DNA of 64,000 nucleotides, taken from assembly GCA_963576475.1 (NCBI GenBank), contig OY754970.1, positions 33,269,619 to 33,333,618 on the forward strand, given 5' to 3'. This stretch comes from Molanna angustata (lineage: Eukaryota; Arthropoda; Insecta; Trichoptera; Molannidae). Below are positions 53,601-59,730 of the stretch, piece by piece. Every line of letters starts with the position of its first letter. Position 1 is the stretch's first letter. The notes under the pieces were generated by a model. The model saw nothing but the letters and a program-made list of their open reading frames with translations. It was not told the DNA's origin and made no database searches. The position numbers were made by a program, and so were the translations under genes.

Positions 53601-53832
53601 TCCTTCATAAAATAATTCAACTGACCTTGAATTAGGTATGTGTAATAAGAAAACCACCCAAAAACATTAAACAGGTACCAACCAATTTTTCATTCTCATC
53701 CTCCATCTCAAGTCTTGCTGCTATACAATTCCTGGTGTCGAGGAATGCTCTGCGCTGTGCATGCTCCATTAGATTGTGCATTAGAATTCCCACAACGTTG
53801 ACACAGACAAAGACTAGTACATTGGCCACCAT
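17266..53832 (-). CDS. rut: Ca2+/calmodulin-responsive adenylyl cyclase (rutabaga/ADCY1 type), 5'-incomplete
   Basis: Makes cAMP from ATP at the plasma membrane. The family is activated by Ca2+/calmodulin and Gs and is central to insect associative memory. Eighteen exons join, in order: 53683-53832, 51698-51816, 50866-50977, 50530-50657, 48829-48987, 47728-47872, 47000-47170, 39412-39618, 36177-36362, 34463-34741, 32912-33174, 31840-31885, 31470-31710, 23430-23576, 20684-20897, 18882-20598, 17859-17943 and 17266-17685. They give about 1596 residues: end of membrane block 1, C1a (about 55-265), calmodulin-binding C1b, membrane block 2 (about 470-690), C2a (about 715-940) and a tail of over 600 residues. 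Catalytic motifs are present: [26 protein letters not shown] and [20 protein letters not shown]1-like QVTEEVY and [13 protein letters not shown] separate it from ADCY8. The start and most of membrane block 1 lie outside the window. One junction is a base out of phase. Confidence 0.93.
17859..17943 (-). CDS. rut: Cyclase exon: C-terminal tail
   Basis: 85 nt. Completes a Ser codon with the preceding exon, then reads [17 protein letters not shown] and [10 protein letters not shown]. Donor GTCAGT, acceptor TTTTTCAG. Confidence 0.88.
18274..18721. mobile_element. Inverted-repeat MITE in cyclase intron
   Basis: About 110-base arms at 18274-18382 and 18613-18721 are inverse copies (GTACATGCC, ATTCTAGA, ATAATGGGCCCATACAAAAT, ACTTAAGTCAT). 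The 149-codon minus frame across it is an artefact of the foldback. Confidence 0.75.
18882..20598 (-). CDS. rut: Cyclase exon: end of C2a and long disordered tail
   Basis: 1717 nt. Starts [19 protein letters not shown], then [17 protein letters not shown] with the Asn and Arg used in catalysis, and [18 protein letters not shown]. About 490 residues of low-complexity tail follow: Pro-rich runs ([26 protein letters not shown]), a basic Ser cluster ([11 protein letters not shown]) and Asn/Ser-rich stretches. Candidate SH3 ligands and kinase sites are common. Donor GTGAGG, ends in phase 2. Several opposite-strand frames over the GC-rich part are shadows. Confidence 0.95.
20684..20897 (-). CDS. 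rut: Cyclase exon: C2a nucleotide-binding Lys
   Basis: 214 nt. Encodes [20 protein letters not shown], then [11 protein letters not shown] and NNFMLRVG. The Lys of [10 protein letters not shown] recognises the purine in C2. Ends in phase 1 at donor GTATGT. Confidence 0.95.
21089..22556 (+). mobile_element. Interspersed repeat with internal minisatellite
   Basis: Starts ACTAGTGAACACCCGGCAAA and CTTCGTATTGCC and ends in CAATCGGATGAGCGGTTTAG, then ACATACATAGATACATAC and ATAATATAGAAGAT. Such ends are familiar from widespread insect interspersed repeats; I do not assign a class. The interior holds the 18-bp array and five roughly 137-bp units (about 21904, 22046, 22181, 22318, 22454), each with CGACAATTCATCAAAGTTTC and a GAAGAAG run. 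Confidence 0.6.
21165..21885. repeat. 18-bp minisatellite in cyclase intron
   Basis: About 38 tandem copies of TTCAGTTACTCCCGTCCC, nearly uniform, with variant units at the left (TACTTCCC) and right (TTCATTACCTCCCGTCCC). Because 18 is a multiple of three, it reads open as a repeated SVTPVP, which is not a gene. Confidence 0.95.
22669..22932 (+). mobile_element. SINE-like family B, copy 1
   Basis: Shares CACCGGCTTAGAATAGTGCT, AATACAACAGGC, CAATGAGGTTCACCACC, CTTTTAT and GGTTACCCCAC...ATGCC.TGATGGTAT with 41641-41928. The last ~30 bases resemble the 3' end of the LINE at 1984-2714. Confidence 0.75.
22941..23132. mobile_element. Short inverted-repeat MITE
   Basis: Roughly 50-base arms: AAAAATCCTATTTTTGAGTT...TGTTTATTAATA at the left, with the inverse at 23080-23132. 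It lies against the end of the SINE-like copy at 22932. Confidence 0.6.
23430..23576 (-). CDS. rut: Cyclase exon: C2a first strands
   Basis: 147 nt, 49 codons, phase 0 to 0. Encodes [17 protein letters not shown], then [20 protein letters not shown]. As expected for C2, the metal Asp is replaced (FASI instead of FADI). The donor GTTTTT is weak beyond GT. Confidence 0.94.
23577..24145. other. Unique intron sequence
   Basis: AT-rich cyclase intron with no recognised element apart from a short TATG run near 23718. Confidence 0.4.
24148..24650 (+). mobile_element. LINE C-terminal fragment, third family, frameshifted
   Basis: Frame reading [13 protein letters not shown], a stop where the family has Trp, then [20 protein letters not shown] and [20 protein letters not shown]. 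It continues in another frame as [18 protein letters not shown] and DRAKWRRAV. The tail is (GA)n at 24630-24650. It is a dead fragment in a cyclase intron, in the opposite orientation to the gene. Confidence 0.75.
24805..25858 (-). mobile_element. LINE fragment, CR1/L2-like, open frame
   Basis: Minus-strand frame from about 25850 to the stop at 24877. It encodes [27 protein letters not shown] (YADD box), [24 protein letters not shown] and [12 protein letters not shown], then [17 protein letters not shown]. The 3' region holds TTATATAGCGCCG...AAGGGCGCTG, a signature seen in L2/CR1-like LINEs. It is 5'-truncated but still open for about 311 codons, hence fairly recent. Same strand as the cyclase. 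Confidence 0.8.
26185..27798. mobile_element. Candidate DNA transposon with AGGCCC ends
   Basis: Ends are inverse: AGGCCCAAATTTTAGA at the left, and at the right a sequence whose complement begins AGGCCCGAATTATAGA. Both ends carry several TTCTCAAGACC/GAGAACG motifs. Internal direct repeats include GAGTCGGTCTGTGTATCGCA (about 27112, 27188). No transposase frame. Confidence 0.5.
28021..28965 (-). mobile_element. LINE fragment, jockey-like, open C-terminal frame
   Basis: Minus-strand frame from about 28965 to 28284. It encodes [62 protein letters not shown] and [17 protein letters not shown], the thumb and C-terminal region of a jockey-clade reverse transcriptase. The 3' end is an AATAAAA-rich tail (28021-28050). 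A relative lies at 61997-62665. Confidence 0.8.
28975..29697 (-). mobile_element. Helentron-like element, copy 3
   Basis: Shares with the copy at 4635 the blocks GAGAAACCCTGGAA, TACAAATTTTCAGC, TTTTAGGCTCTGTG, an AC array, ATATATGCTGCGAAGCCTC and the end module GAACAAACCGACAGTTGG. The terminal TCC is mutated. Confidence 0.5.
29700..31469. other. Unique AT-rich cyclase intron
   Basis: No repeat or gene recognised. A short GGTTAGGTTAGG at 30064 is too small to be telomeric. Confidence 0.4.
31470..31710 (-). CDS. rut: Cyclase exon: last helix and C2 linker
   Basis: 241 nt. Encodes [19 protein letters not shown], then [19 protein letters not shown] and [18 protein letters not shown], the C2 entry helix of ADCY1-type cyclases. 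Acceptor TATTTCAG, donor GTTAGA. Its first complete codon requires two bases from upstream. Confidence 0.93.
31840..31885 (-). CDS. rut: Cyclase microexon in membrane block 2
   Basis: 46 nt between acceptor TTTTGTAG and donor GTAAGA. In the only frame without stops it reads [15 protein letters not shown], continuing from the phase-2 end of the upstream exon. It ends in phase 0, but the next exon (31470-31710) needs phase 2, so the junction is one base out. Confidence 0.8.
32228..32325 (-). mobile_element. LINE 3' tail fragment, family F, copy 1
   Basis: Minus-strand reading GGTTGGTTGGAAAAAAATG, GGCAATAAACCCGCC, TACAAGAAG and (AATA)n. It matches 35748-35857. This tail type is common in lepidopteran LINEs, from memory. 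Confidence 0.6.
32699..32893. mobile_element. Foldback MITE family D, partial copy
   Basis: Diverged single arm of the family at 40867-41544: CCTGCTGCCAGCGTAC, TTGATATTCCATCATTA, TTATGTTCTGCATATAT, AGCATATTTTAATTTTA. It ends 18 nt from the cyclase exon donor at 32911. Confidence 0.6.
32912..33174 (-). CDS. rut: Cyclase exon: membrane block 2, extracellular loop and helices
   Basis: 263 nt, phase 0 to 2. Encodes an extracellular loop with [16 protein letters not shown], where NAT is an N-glycosylation site, then two hydrophobic helices ([18 protein letters not shown] and [15 protein letters not shown]). It ends CYDRIVG at donor GTTAGT. A MITE fragment starts 18 nt into the intron. Confidence 0.92.
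33175..34260. other. Cyclase intron, mostly unique
   Basis: 33805-33910 holds a relative of the MITE at 48173-48294 (GTGCGCAGAGTGCAAATTTG and GTTCAAGAAGTTTG). The rest is unique. Confidence 0.4.
34265..34442 (-). mobile_element. tRNA-derived SINE, family 1, copy 2
   Basis: Same head and body as 8667-8885 but lacking about 38 bases between CTTCTC and AACACGCACCC. The head ends 20 nt from the exon donor at 34462. Confidence 0.8.
34463..34741 (-). CDS. rut: Cyclase exon: membrane block 2, first helices
   Basis: 279 nt, phase 0 to 0. Encodes YHADVDGGW, then three hydrophobic segments: [39 protein letters not shown] and [18 protein letters not shown]. Donor GTAAGT. A SINE (34265-34442) lies 20 nt past the donor. 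Confidence 0.93.
34742..35065. other. Unique intron sequence
   Basis: AT-rich; nothing recognised. Confidence 0.4.
35066..35935. repeat. 58-bp minisatellite in cyclase intron, interrupted
   Basis: About eleven units of roughly 58 bases built on CGCTTTCATTAACACAGTGG, AAGTATATTTTGATAAGTAT and AATACAAGCCTAAG; some units carry an extra TAAATA. A LINE tail (35748-35857) splits it, and a final unit follows. Confidence 0.9.
35748..35857 (-). mobile_element. LINE 3' tail fragment, family F, copy 2
   Basis: Minus-strand GGTTGGTTGGAAGAGATTGC, GGCAATAAACCCGCCAG, then TACAAGAAG and (AATA)n. Inserted inside the 58-bp minisatellite. Confidence 0.65.
36177..36362 (-). CDS. rut: Cyclase exon: end of C1b
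   Basis: 186 nt, phase 0 to 0. Encodes [18 protein letters not shown], then [19 protein letters not shown] and [12 protein letters not shown]. It aligns with the ADCY1 stretch ending NRYISRLLEAR. A basic cluster ([10 protein letters not shown]) is a possible kinase site. Confidence 0.92.
37160..37413. mobile_element. Long inverted-repeat MITE
   Basis: Arms 37160-37250 and 37324-37413 are nearly exact inverse copies (ACTTTGTATTTTTCCACAAT, TACTAACGATCGAACGTTTT, CCAAGGTGACTTGGCATTAT) around a 73-base loop. Confidence 0.85.
37549..37625 (+). repeat. Single arm related to the 7441-7656 palindrome
   Basis: TCCTGAGGAAGAGAACATTG, TTCTTGAAACATGTAGAC and AAAGTGGTTTATACAAAGTT align along the palindrome arm. 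Confidence 0.6.
37626..39411. other. Unique AT-rich cyclase intron
   Basis: No repeat or exon recognised. Confidence 0.4.
39412..39618 (-). CDS. rut: Cyclase exon, probable alternatively used cassette
   Basis: 207 nt, exactly 69 codons, phase 0 at both ends. Acceptor GATGTAG precedes 39618; donor GTACCT follows 39412. Encodes [20 protein letters not shown], then a Pro/Ser/Thr-rich stretch ([14 protein letters not shown]) and a Tyr-containing end. It is much richer in G and C than its introns. ADCY1 as I recall it has nothing here, and the flanking exons join in frame without it. It falls between the calmodulin-binding segment and membrane block 2. Confidence 0.7.
39675..40277. mobile_element. 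TIR element next to the cassette exon
   Basis: Perfect 17-base inverted ends (ATAATATTGGGACCAAC) at 39675-39691 and 40261-40277. There is no frame inside. It lies 57 bases upstream of the acceptor side of exon 39412-39618. Confidence 0.6.
40278..40862. other. Unique AT-rich intron
   Basis: Nothing recognised. Confidence 0.35.
40867..41544. mobile_element. Foldback MITE family D, TTAA-flanked, copy 1
   Basis: Flanked by TTAA at 40863-40866 and 41545-41548. Ends GAGGGTGACTGCTGCCAACG and its inverse. The arms run almost the whole length, about 330 bases each, meeting near 41205. TTAA targets are typical of piggyBac-like transposases. Confidence 0.75.
41641..41928 (+). mobile_element. SINE-like family B, copy 2
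   Basis: Best preserved copy, about 288 bases, from GTGAGGCACCGGCTTAGAAT to GATATGCCGTGATGG followed by (TATG)n. The last ~30 bases match the LINE 3' end. No convincing tRNA boxes. Confidence 0.8.
41929..46999. other. Long AT-rich cyclase intron
   Basis: Mostly unique, with one MITE at 45419-45586. Near 43680-43720 a diverged CTGTGCGCATGATC stretch may be a relic of the 48173-48294 MITE family. Confidence 0.4.
45419..45586. mobile_element. Short inverted-repeat MITE
   Basis: About 55-base arms: GGCCTGAGTCAAATCGTAAA, TTCGCTTTCGCAAAG and AATTTTTTTGTA, with the inverse at 45530-45586. Confidence 0.7.
47000..47170 (-). CDS. rut: Cyclase exon: C1b calmodulin-binding segment
   Basis: 171 nt, 57 codons, phase 0 to 0. 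Encodes [20 protein letters not shown] followed by DVPFSNM. It aligns with the C1b calmodulin-binding segment of ADCY1 (FKTV..LLVQL then IPFSN). A basic amphipathic helix is evident. This segment supports Ca2+ responsiveness rather than a generic cyclase. Confidence 0.9.
47171..47727. other. Cyclase intron
   Basis: Unique; nothing recognised. Confidence 0.35.
47728..47872 (-). CDS. rut: Cyclase exon: end of C1a
   Basis: 145 nt. Encodes [19 protein letters not shown], then [13 protein letters not shown], ending in phase 0 at donor GTAATT. It closes C1a and starts the C1b linker. Confidence 0.95.
48173..48294. mobile_element. Short MITE with CAAACTTCTTGAAC ends
   Basis: Inverted ends GCCAAACTTCTTGAAC and GTTCAAGAAGTTTGCC enclose about 90 bases. 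A related copy without clear ends is at 33805-33910. Confidence 0.6.
48829..48987 (-). CDS. rut: Cyclase exon: C1a core
   Basis: 159 nt. Encodes [35 protein letters not shown] and the start of GEPG. This is the C1 strand-helix core that contacts the C2 half. The open frame on the opposite strand here is a shadow. Confidence 0.95.
49080..49483. mobile_element. Diverged relative of the 10028-10544 MITE
   Basis: Left part shares CGCAAACATTGGATTTTTTT and TTTTTAACATCTCAATTG. Right part shares AGGTCGTAAGCC, GATGCCTTGAGTTCC and ATTCCAACATCGTCTCTATT, inverse to the left arm. Confidence 0.55.
49484..50529. other. Unique AT-rich cyclase intron
   Basis: Nothing recognised. Confidence 0.35.
50530..50657 (-). 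CDS. rut: Cyclase exon: C1a second metal-binding site
   Basis: 128 nt. Encodes [20 protein letters not shown] and [18 protein letters not shown]. The Asp in LGDCYYC is the second metal ligand of C1. It ends in phase 2 at GTAAGT, completed by the first base of the next exon. Confidence 0.95.
50866..50977 (-). CDS. rut: Cyclase exon: C1a first metal-binding site
   Basis: 112 nt. Encodes [16 protein letters not shown] and [16 protein letters not shown]. The Asp of FADIVGFT is a catalytic metal ligand. Donor GTAAGT, acceptor TTTTCAG. Confidence 0.95.
50978..51697. other. Unique AT-rich cyclase intron
   Basis: Nothing recognised. Confidence 0.35.
51698..51816 (-). CDS. rut: Cyclase exon: C1 helical linker
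   Basis: 119 nt, ends in phase 2 at donor GTACAT. Encodes [16 protein letters not shown] and [13 protein letters not shown], the coiled linker and first strand of the C1 domain, conserved in all membrane cyclases. Confidence 0.93.
51899..51916 (-). other. Primer-binding-site-like sequence of an LTR element
   Basis: The minus strand reads TGGCGCCCAACGTGGGGC, 18 bases equal to the primer-binding site complementary to tRNA-Lys found in some retroelements. No paired LTR or gag/pol frame is visible, so only a scrap survives. Confidence 0.4.
51920..52608. other. Unique AT-rich cyclase intron
   Basis: Nothing recognised. Confidence 0.35.
52613..53468. mobile_element. Foldback MITE family D, TTAA-flanked, copy 2
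   Basis: TTAA at 52609-52612 and 53469-53472. The left end motif GGGACTGCTGCCAACGTACC occurs three times in tandem (about 52620, 52648, 52676). The interior is interrupted by an unrelated insertion at about 52849-53180. Confidence 0.75.
52849..52985 (+). mobile_element. Interspersed repeat E, copy 1
   Basis: CATCGACAGACATCCAGCTC, GGTTATTACTATGAGTGCTG and GACGTCCAATTATGGATGCA preceded by a TTTATTTTATT run. The inverse copy is at 60278-60412. Inserted in MITE family D. Confidence 0.7.
53683..53832 (-). CDS. rut: Cyclase exon: last helix of membrane block 1 and start of C1
   Basis: 150 nt, phase 0 to 0. Acceptor TTTCAG precedes 53832; donor GTTGGT follows 53683. Encodes a hydrophobic helix ([17 protein letters not shown]) and the linker [16 protein letters not shown], then DENEK. 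This matches the C1 entry of ADCY1-type cyclases. It is the most upstream coding exon I could find. Earlier exons should lie beyond 64000 or be unrecognisable here. Confidence 0.9.
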
Positions 53833-53908
53833 CTGAAAGTAAAGAATAATAAAAAAATAAGGAATAGAAATCAATAATTATGATACATGGAAAGTCAGTA
53901 ATCAATAC

Positions 53909-53941
53909 TATGTATGTATGTATGTATGTATGTATGTATAA
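53909..53941. repeat. (TATG)n microsatellite
   Basis: Eight TATG units near the cyclase exon at 53832, perhaps the tail of a lost LINE copy. Confidence 0.85.
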
Positions 53942-53970
53942 GGGCAACCCCTGATGACAAGTCAATCATT

Positions 53971-54603
53971 ACCCCGTATTCAGTAACTATTGGAATTAAA
54001 TTAGGAACGTTCTAACATTGTAGATTTACGGTCTTATTTCAGCGTCATAAAATATCAACTTGGACATAATGGAATAGGAACGTACCTATTTTGGCCGGAA
54101 CGTTCTTAAAAAGTTACTGAATCAGACGTATTATAAATATTATGAAATTTTTATCATTTTCATAATTATTCAAAATATGTCTAATTCAGTAACTTTTTAA
54201 GAACGTTCCGGCCAATATAGGTACGTTCATATTCCACTTTTTATTTATTGAAAAATAATAAAAAAACATAAGATACTACAAAAAGAAAAACAATGATTCT
54301 GAGTCACGCCAAGTCTAATTTCTAGACTTGTCGGCGTGTTCTCAAGACAATATCTATGAACCTATACTTTAAAAATAACAAACAACATTACATTAAAAAG
54401 AGACATACAAATGTCACACAAAGATGATCTCGCAAACAAACACACACTCCTTCCTATGTTACAAAAGTTATCTATTTAAAATAATTATAATAAATAATTT
54501 AGTCCAAGTTGATATTTTATAACGCTGAAATAAGACCGTAAATCTAAAATCTACAATTTTAGTATGTACCTATTTTAGTTGCAATAGTTACTGAATACGG
54601 GGT
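53971..54603. mobile_element. TIR element with nested inner foldback
   Basis: Outer inverted ends ACCCCGTATTCAGTAACTAT, matched at 54584-54603, extend about 70-100 bases further inward (TTTACGGTCTTATTTCAGCG). ATT occurs on both sides, a possible 3-base target duplication. An inner inverted pair (GGCCGGAACGTTCTTAAAAA) lies at about 54060-54240. A 240-base insertion splits the right arm. Confidence 0.65.
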
Positions 54604-54605
54604 AT

Positions 54606-55050
54606 TGTGTGAGAATCTTAATAAAACTGTTTCAAACACATACCTATTCATTCATTAAAAAAATAAAAAACGATACAATATAAAAATCTTAAGAGCTCAG
54701 ATTTTTAGTTATCTGTGGGGCCTTATAAAAACAGTAATATTAGTTATGTTACGCATATATTACAATCAAATTACGTTAATGTAATACAATTACTAAAACA
54801 AGAGACGATATTTGTGATGACAAAGTAGTTTAGTTGTTACAAAGGATTCAGAAGTACTTTCGTATACCTACGTTGAATATTTGGATCTATTGAAGTTTCA
54901 CTTCAATAGAATACCTGTCTGAAATAATGAAAGTTATAGATATATAAAATACCTATATAGGTAATTCCTTTAACGATTAACCGATTCGGTAGAAAACATT
55001 GTCAAATCCTGTTAAAACACAAACAAAAAGGGTTTTTTCATATTTTTTTT
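54606..55050. other. Unique AT-rich sequence upstream of visible cyclase exons
   Basis: Nothing recognised. Confidence 0.35.
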
Positions 55051-55057
55051 TATTTTA

Positions 55058-55276
55058 ATGTAACTTCTCGGGCATTTAAAAGGTAGGTACTATGTCACAT
55101 AATTATTTAACACGCACCCAATAACGCGTTGCCACATTCTGGAGACTTACGATATTTATCGTCTCACAGATCCAGACTGGAAACACAATTAAAAACTGTG
55201 TCTCCGCCGGGAATCGAACCCGGGACCCTTGGATAAGCAAGTCAGATACCCAACCAACTGAACCACGAAGGCCGAC
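55058..55276 (-). mobile_element. tRNA-derived SINE, family 1, copy 3
   Basis: Full-length relative of 8667-8885 with head GTCGGCCTTCGTGGTTCAGT, B box GGTTCGATTCC and a T-rich tail at 55041-55056 on the plus strand. Confidence 0.85.
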
Positions 55277-55314
55277 AAATAATCTTTCATATGAAAAACC
55301 GACATCAAAATTAA

Positions 55315-55400
55315 TATGTGTCAAGATAGAAAAATTTGACGTTCGGTTCTCTCTGCCTACTCCCACGAAGGACACGGCGTGATGGTATGTATGTATGTAC
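55315..55400 (+). mobile_element. LINE 3' end fragment (same family as 1984-2714)
   Basis: TGTCAAGATAGA, GTTCGGTTCTCTCTGCCTAC and GACACGGCGTGATGGTATG followed by TATG units. Confidence 0.8.
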
Positions 55401-55619
55401 TAATATTATCTTTCATACAATTCGCCCATACAATAATACGAAAATCCTTCGCAAATTGACGAGTTTCATGATTTCTCATGATTCCCATCATCGCATTTAT
55501 TGGCTTAGTTCAGATGGAACCACCTCAGAAGTAATCACTTTCTTATTAAAAAGGAATCATCGAATTCTGACGATGTGATAAAGAATTATTCCTTCTTCTG
55601 TCTTTCTTTCTTTTTCGTG

Positions 55620-55915
55620 TCCGGCTAAGCTCTCCTACTCCAATAAGCAGCGACTGACATCGCGTTGTCATTTGTCAAAATCGGATCCCCAGGACTACAG
55701 ACCACTCCCATTAGCGGGCACATCAGCAAGTGGCTGTCATCATGGGTTGCGCCGCATTCGAATCTGATGTCATCTGATGCAGACAGGTACCCCCACCTTT
55801 GCAGTTTCTTTTTACATCTGGTGACGCCGACTCTGAGTCTATTTAGGGTTTTCCATAGAGCATATGGTAAGTGCTCTCCAACTCCGATTCTCTCAATTAG
55901 TTCCATCCATGGAAA
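55620..55915 (-). mobile_element. LINE C-terminal zinc-finger fragment
   Basis: Minus frame PYALWKTLNRLRVGVTRCKK, KLQRWGYLS and CGATHDDSHLLMCPL, then AMSVAAYW. This is the Cys-His end of a non-LTR polyprotein with the usual LNRLR.G..R motif. Confidence 0.65.
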
Positions 55916-55929
55916 GAATTATTATTAAT

Positions 55930-56780
55930 TGCAGACGACTTTGCAAATAGAAGAGTTTGATAATTTTTTCACGTGAGGTCTACCATCAGAACTCGACGAA
56001 ATGTATATAATATATGTGATCACAATATATGTGATCGTAAAAAAATGTACGTAGACCTCTCACACCGTTACATGATTTTGCTGTGTATTTTACAATGGTT
56101 TTTGGTGCTAAACTTCGGTGCATACTACTTGTAACAATATTATAAATTACCTACATAGGCATTGTACTCTGTATACGTATACTGTATAGTATAGGTATAC
56201 TGACTAGTGAACACAATACTGACTGGGTCGATCAGTATTGGCTTGTTTTTGTTGCGGATGCAGATGGCTTAATAGTTAATACTCTTCCTAACTCTTTTCT
56301 TTTTTATATTTTAATATTATATGCAGATAACTGTGTTAAAAATATATTTTTGCAATTGTTACATAATTTACATACTTAGTTTAAACTATTTAAAAGAAGC
56401 TTTAAAAGGTTTATAACATGTCAATATAATTATACCTATTACCTATTGTAATTTCATATTGTAAACTGTTGGTTCTATAAAATCAATAAAATAAAAATAA
56501 AATAAATAAAATCACCTCAGAAACACACCTTTCCTAACAAAATCGGATGTGGTAAAGAATTACTATCGCTGGAGTACGAAATTTGATGATTTTTTCATGG
56601 ATCCCAAAATTGAAATGGGACCAATAAGAAGATACACCCTTTCTAACTAAAGGGGGAATATATATATAAAGAGTCATCGAAATAGGAAAACGTTGAAAAA
56701 GTTATCACTGAACATAACGTAACAAAAAAAAAAATCACGCTGAATTGATAACCTTCTTCGTTTTTGGTAAACGGTTAAAA
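55930..56780. other. Unique AT-rich sequence
   Basis: Contains a short tandem ATATATGTGATC at 56005-56037; otherwise nothing recognised. Confidence 0.35.
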
Positions 56781-56786
56781 ATGACA

Positions 56787-56990
<204 letters not shown>

Positions 56991-57242
56991 TGTACAAAAT
57001 ATCACGTAAAACATGACTATAATATAAAAAATATTAAAAAAATATATACGAACGCCTTTTTATCGGCAACGTGTATAGCACAATATAAAGGTAGGTCATT
57101 AACTAACTTTAAATTATACATTTTCCAGTAAAATTGTAATGGGCATGATGACTAATTTTGAAAAACTATCTCACAATGTTTTTACGCATTCACTGTTTTC
57201 AAATATATATACATTTCTACATAAAATAAAGGTTTAGTAGCA

Positions 57243-57410
57243 AAAATCGCCATTTTAAAATCAAATTTGACATTTACGCCAAAAAACGCTTGTAGTATCA
57301 TGGCGGCTGCCGACCCTGACGGTGACGTCACGATATCGTAAACTACATATCACTACTATATGTACTATATGTATTCTAAGACGATTTGTGTATTTATAAT
57401 CAATTCAAAA
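57243..57410. other. CpG-containing block upstream of THAP-like fragment
   Basis: Includes ATGGCGGCTGCCGACCCTGA and GACGTCACGATATCG. It may be the 5' region of a decayed transposon. Related GACGTC and AAAATGGCGGAC motifs occur in the pair at 59085 and 59731. Confidence 0.3.
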
Positions 57411-57509
57411 GTGCATAAGTGTTGTGCGGTCTCTAAATGTACAAACACGACGAAAAAAACACCTACTGAGGTATTTGTTTTCGTCCCACGCGAAAAAAAA
57501 GAGAAATAA
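57411..57509 (+). pseudogene. Decayed THAP zinc-finger start
   Basis: Frame KCCAVSKCTNTTKKTPTEVF, then VPREKKEK and a stop. It has the C-x4-C start and KTP..F.F.P pattern of THAP domains, with the initiator changed to GTG. The second Cys-His pair is missing. THAP domains mark P-element-like transposases and derived proteins. Confidence 0.45.
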
Positions 57510-58284
57510 GTGATTAAATTTCGCACGGCGAGACACAAGTGAATTTTATTAAGTACGCGTTTACAATGAAGTACAGTATTTGTTCCCCCACGTTAAGCTC
57601 TCAGTAATATAATATTTACCATTATTTAGTCAATAAGCATATAAAGAACTTCATTAATGTCCAAACGTCAAAGGCCATCATACGTTTCCCGCGTATGTTT
57701 TTAGCTTATGAACACATAATGTAGAGAGAAGAAGGAGCATATTTTATCGATTTTCGAGATGTAAGTTATATTTTAATTACAGATAAATAAAGTACTTATA
57801 TGTACTTATTATTAAGTTTTTACGTTTCAAAATTCTGATGAGAAAAGTCTTTGTTCGACGCAAAGAAATATCCGACCATCAAAAGTTCCATTCTAGGTAA
57901 GACAGGCAGAAGAAATGACTACTATAGCTGCTGTTGCTAAAAATAACGATAGCAGATAAATATAGCTTGTTATGAACACAATACAAATAACGAGCGCTAT
58001 GTAATAATTCGTACGCTGCTAAAATTGTAACGATATTTTAAAACGCATGCTTCGCGTAATCGCCGTCGTTTCGCGAATCGCTTCATTGCATGAAAAAAAT
58101 ATAGCTTGGTAGTTTAGATTGGCAGTGACCAGCATCATAACGTGTCGAACGTTCGTCAGCTCACCATCGCGTGACAAAATTGTAGAATACTAAAACTAAA
58201 TTACTTTACCATACGTTGCGAGCGTTCATTATTTATTTATTTATTCAATAAGAACTAAGTTACATACAAAATACAATAAACTTA

Positions 58285-58885
58285 GGCCCGATATTACAGT
58301 CGGCCCTCAACTCATTGAGTTTGTTTAACTCAAGATTAATGTTAAGGGGAGATTGAATCCATTTCCGTATTGCAGTGCAATATGACATGTCAGTTACTAA
58401 ATCTTCAATTATAGACATATTTCACTTTTTCTTTGGTTATTATCTGTCAAATTTAAATAACCTCAAATAATACGAAATACAAAACGGGACGCTACGACTT
58501 TAAATACCATTGTTTTATTATCCAACATGGTAAATTTAGTTTTTTCACCAAAATAATGCTTTTAAATGCCCATGTTCAATACGGCTGTCAGTTTGTTTTG
58601 TTGTGTGGCGCCACCGTCGATACAACTAACGCCTTTAGTGATACAACACTGAAATTACACACGTTGCCTAACGCCTCTAGTGATAGAAACTGAAACTACA
58701 CGAGTTGCCTAGCAAATGACAGTTGACTCACAGTTAAGTACTTAATCTGCCAGAAACGTTGAGTTAAATATTTGTCGTTTTAGTGACATATTTGAGGGAA
58801 GATTAGGCCTAAACGGACACTGTAATACGCTATATTTTTGTAAAACTTGAGTTTAGGTCTTAAACTGACACTGTAATACCGGCCC
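58285..58885. mobile_element. TIR element, about 600 bp
   Basis: Ends GGCCCGATATTACAG and, at the right, a sequence whose complement is GGGCCGGTATTACAG. The inversion continues with ACTCAAG/CTTGAGT motifs. No transposase frame and no clear target duplication. Confidence 0.55.
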
Positions 58886-59084
58886 ATGGTGTCCCCCGAT
58901 AGGTAGGCGAGTATCTAGGTAAATTGAAACTATTTGCTTTGATGAATCCTTGTTCCATTGCTATTTTATTGTTTTGTTTTGGTTTTAAGTACCTAATTAA
59001 AATATTATTATTTAAAATAAACATTGTCCAGACCGACAATTAATGCGTATATTGTATTGAAGACTATCAGAAGAATACGACCAT

Positions 59085-59281
59085 ACTATGACGTCGTGCG
59101 CTCTGATTGTTTTCTCATAAAATGGCGGACTAACACGTTTTGTATTTTTATATTTATAATATTATTATTATTCACTCCTTTAAAATGAAAATAAGTACAT
59201 TTTTTAAATCTTTATAACCTATTTTATTTTTTAAAATCATAATTTCAATGATTTTTTTCTTACAGTCATCACACCTATTAC
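59085..59281 (+). repeat. 200-bp dispersed repeat, copy 1
   Basis: GACGTCGTGCGCTCTGATTG, CATAAAATGGCGGAC and ATCATAATTTCAATGATTTT align with 59731-59934. Confidence 0.75.
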
Positions 59282-59347
59282 ATAACATTCTATTTTTTTT
59301 TAATATATTAATTATAATATGCATATGAATCATAACAATTATCCCAT

Positions 59348-59730
59348 ATGTATATTAGATTCATCATAATACATTGTGTATTTCCATTTCAACCTCATGT
59401 AACACTGTTTAACTCCCACAAACAATATAATAACATCATTTTATTTTATAATCAAGCAATGAAAGCCACCAAGTTATTTATTTCTGAAACGTTAAATATT
59501 CTCCACCACGTTACAATACTCAGTGCGTTTTATAACAGATGCGTCAGCGATTCAATAGAGCGGATAGCGATATTATTTGGTTTATTGTCCCAAATAAACC
59601 AAATAAATCAATAAATAAAAATAGCATGTTAAAAATAAGCAGCATATTCCATATAGCTTGTTATGAAAAAAATAGCCATTTCGAACAACACTACAGTTGA
59701 CAGTAACAAACACAATATTGACAGTAACAA
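59348..59730. other. Spacer between repeat pair
   Basis: AT-rich. The 88-codon frame here has no recognisable protein character. Confidence 0.3.
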
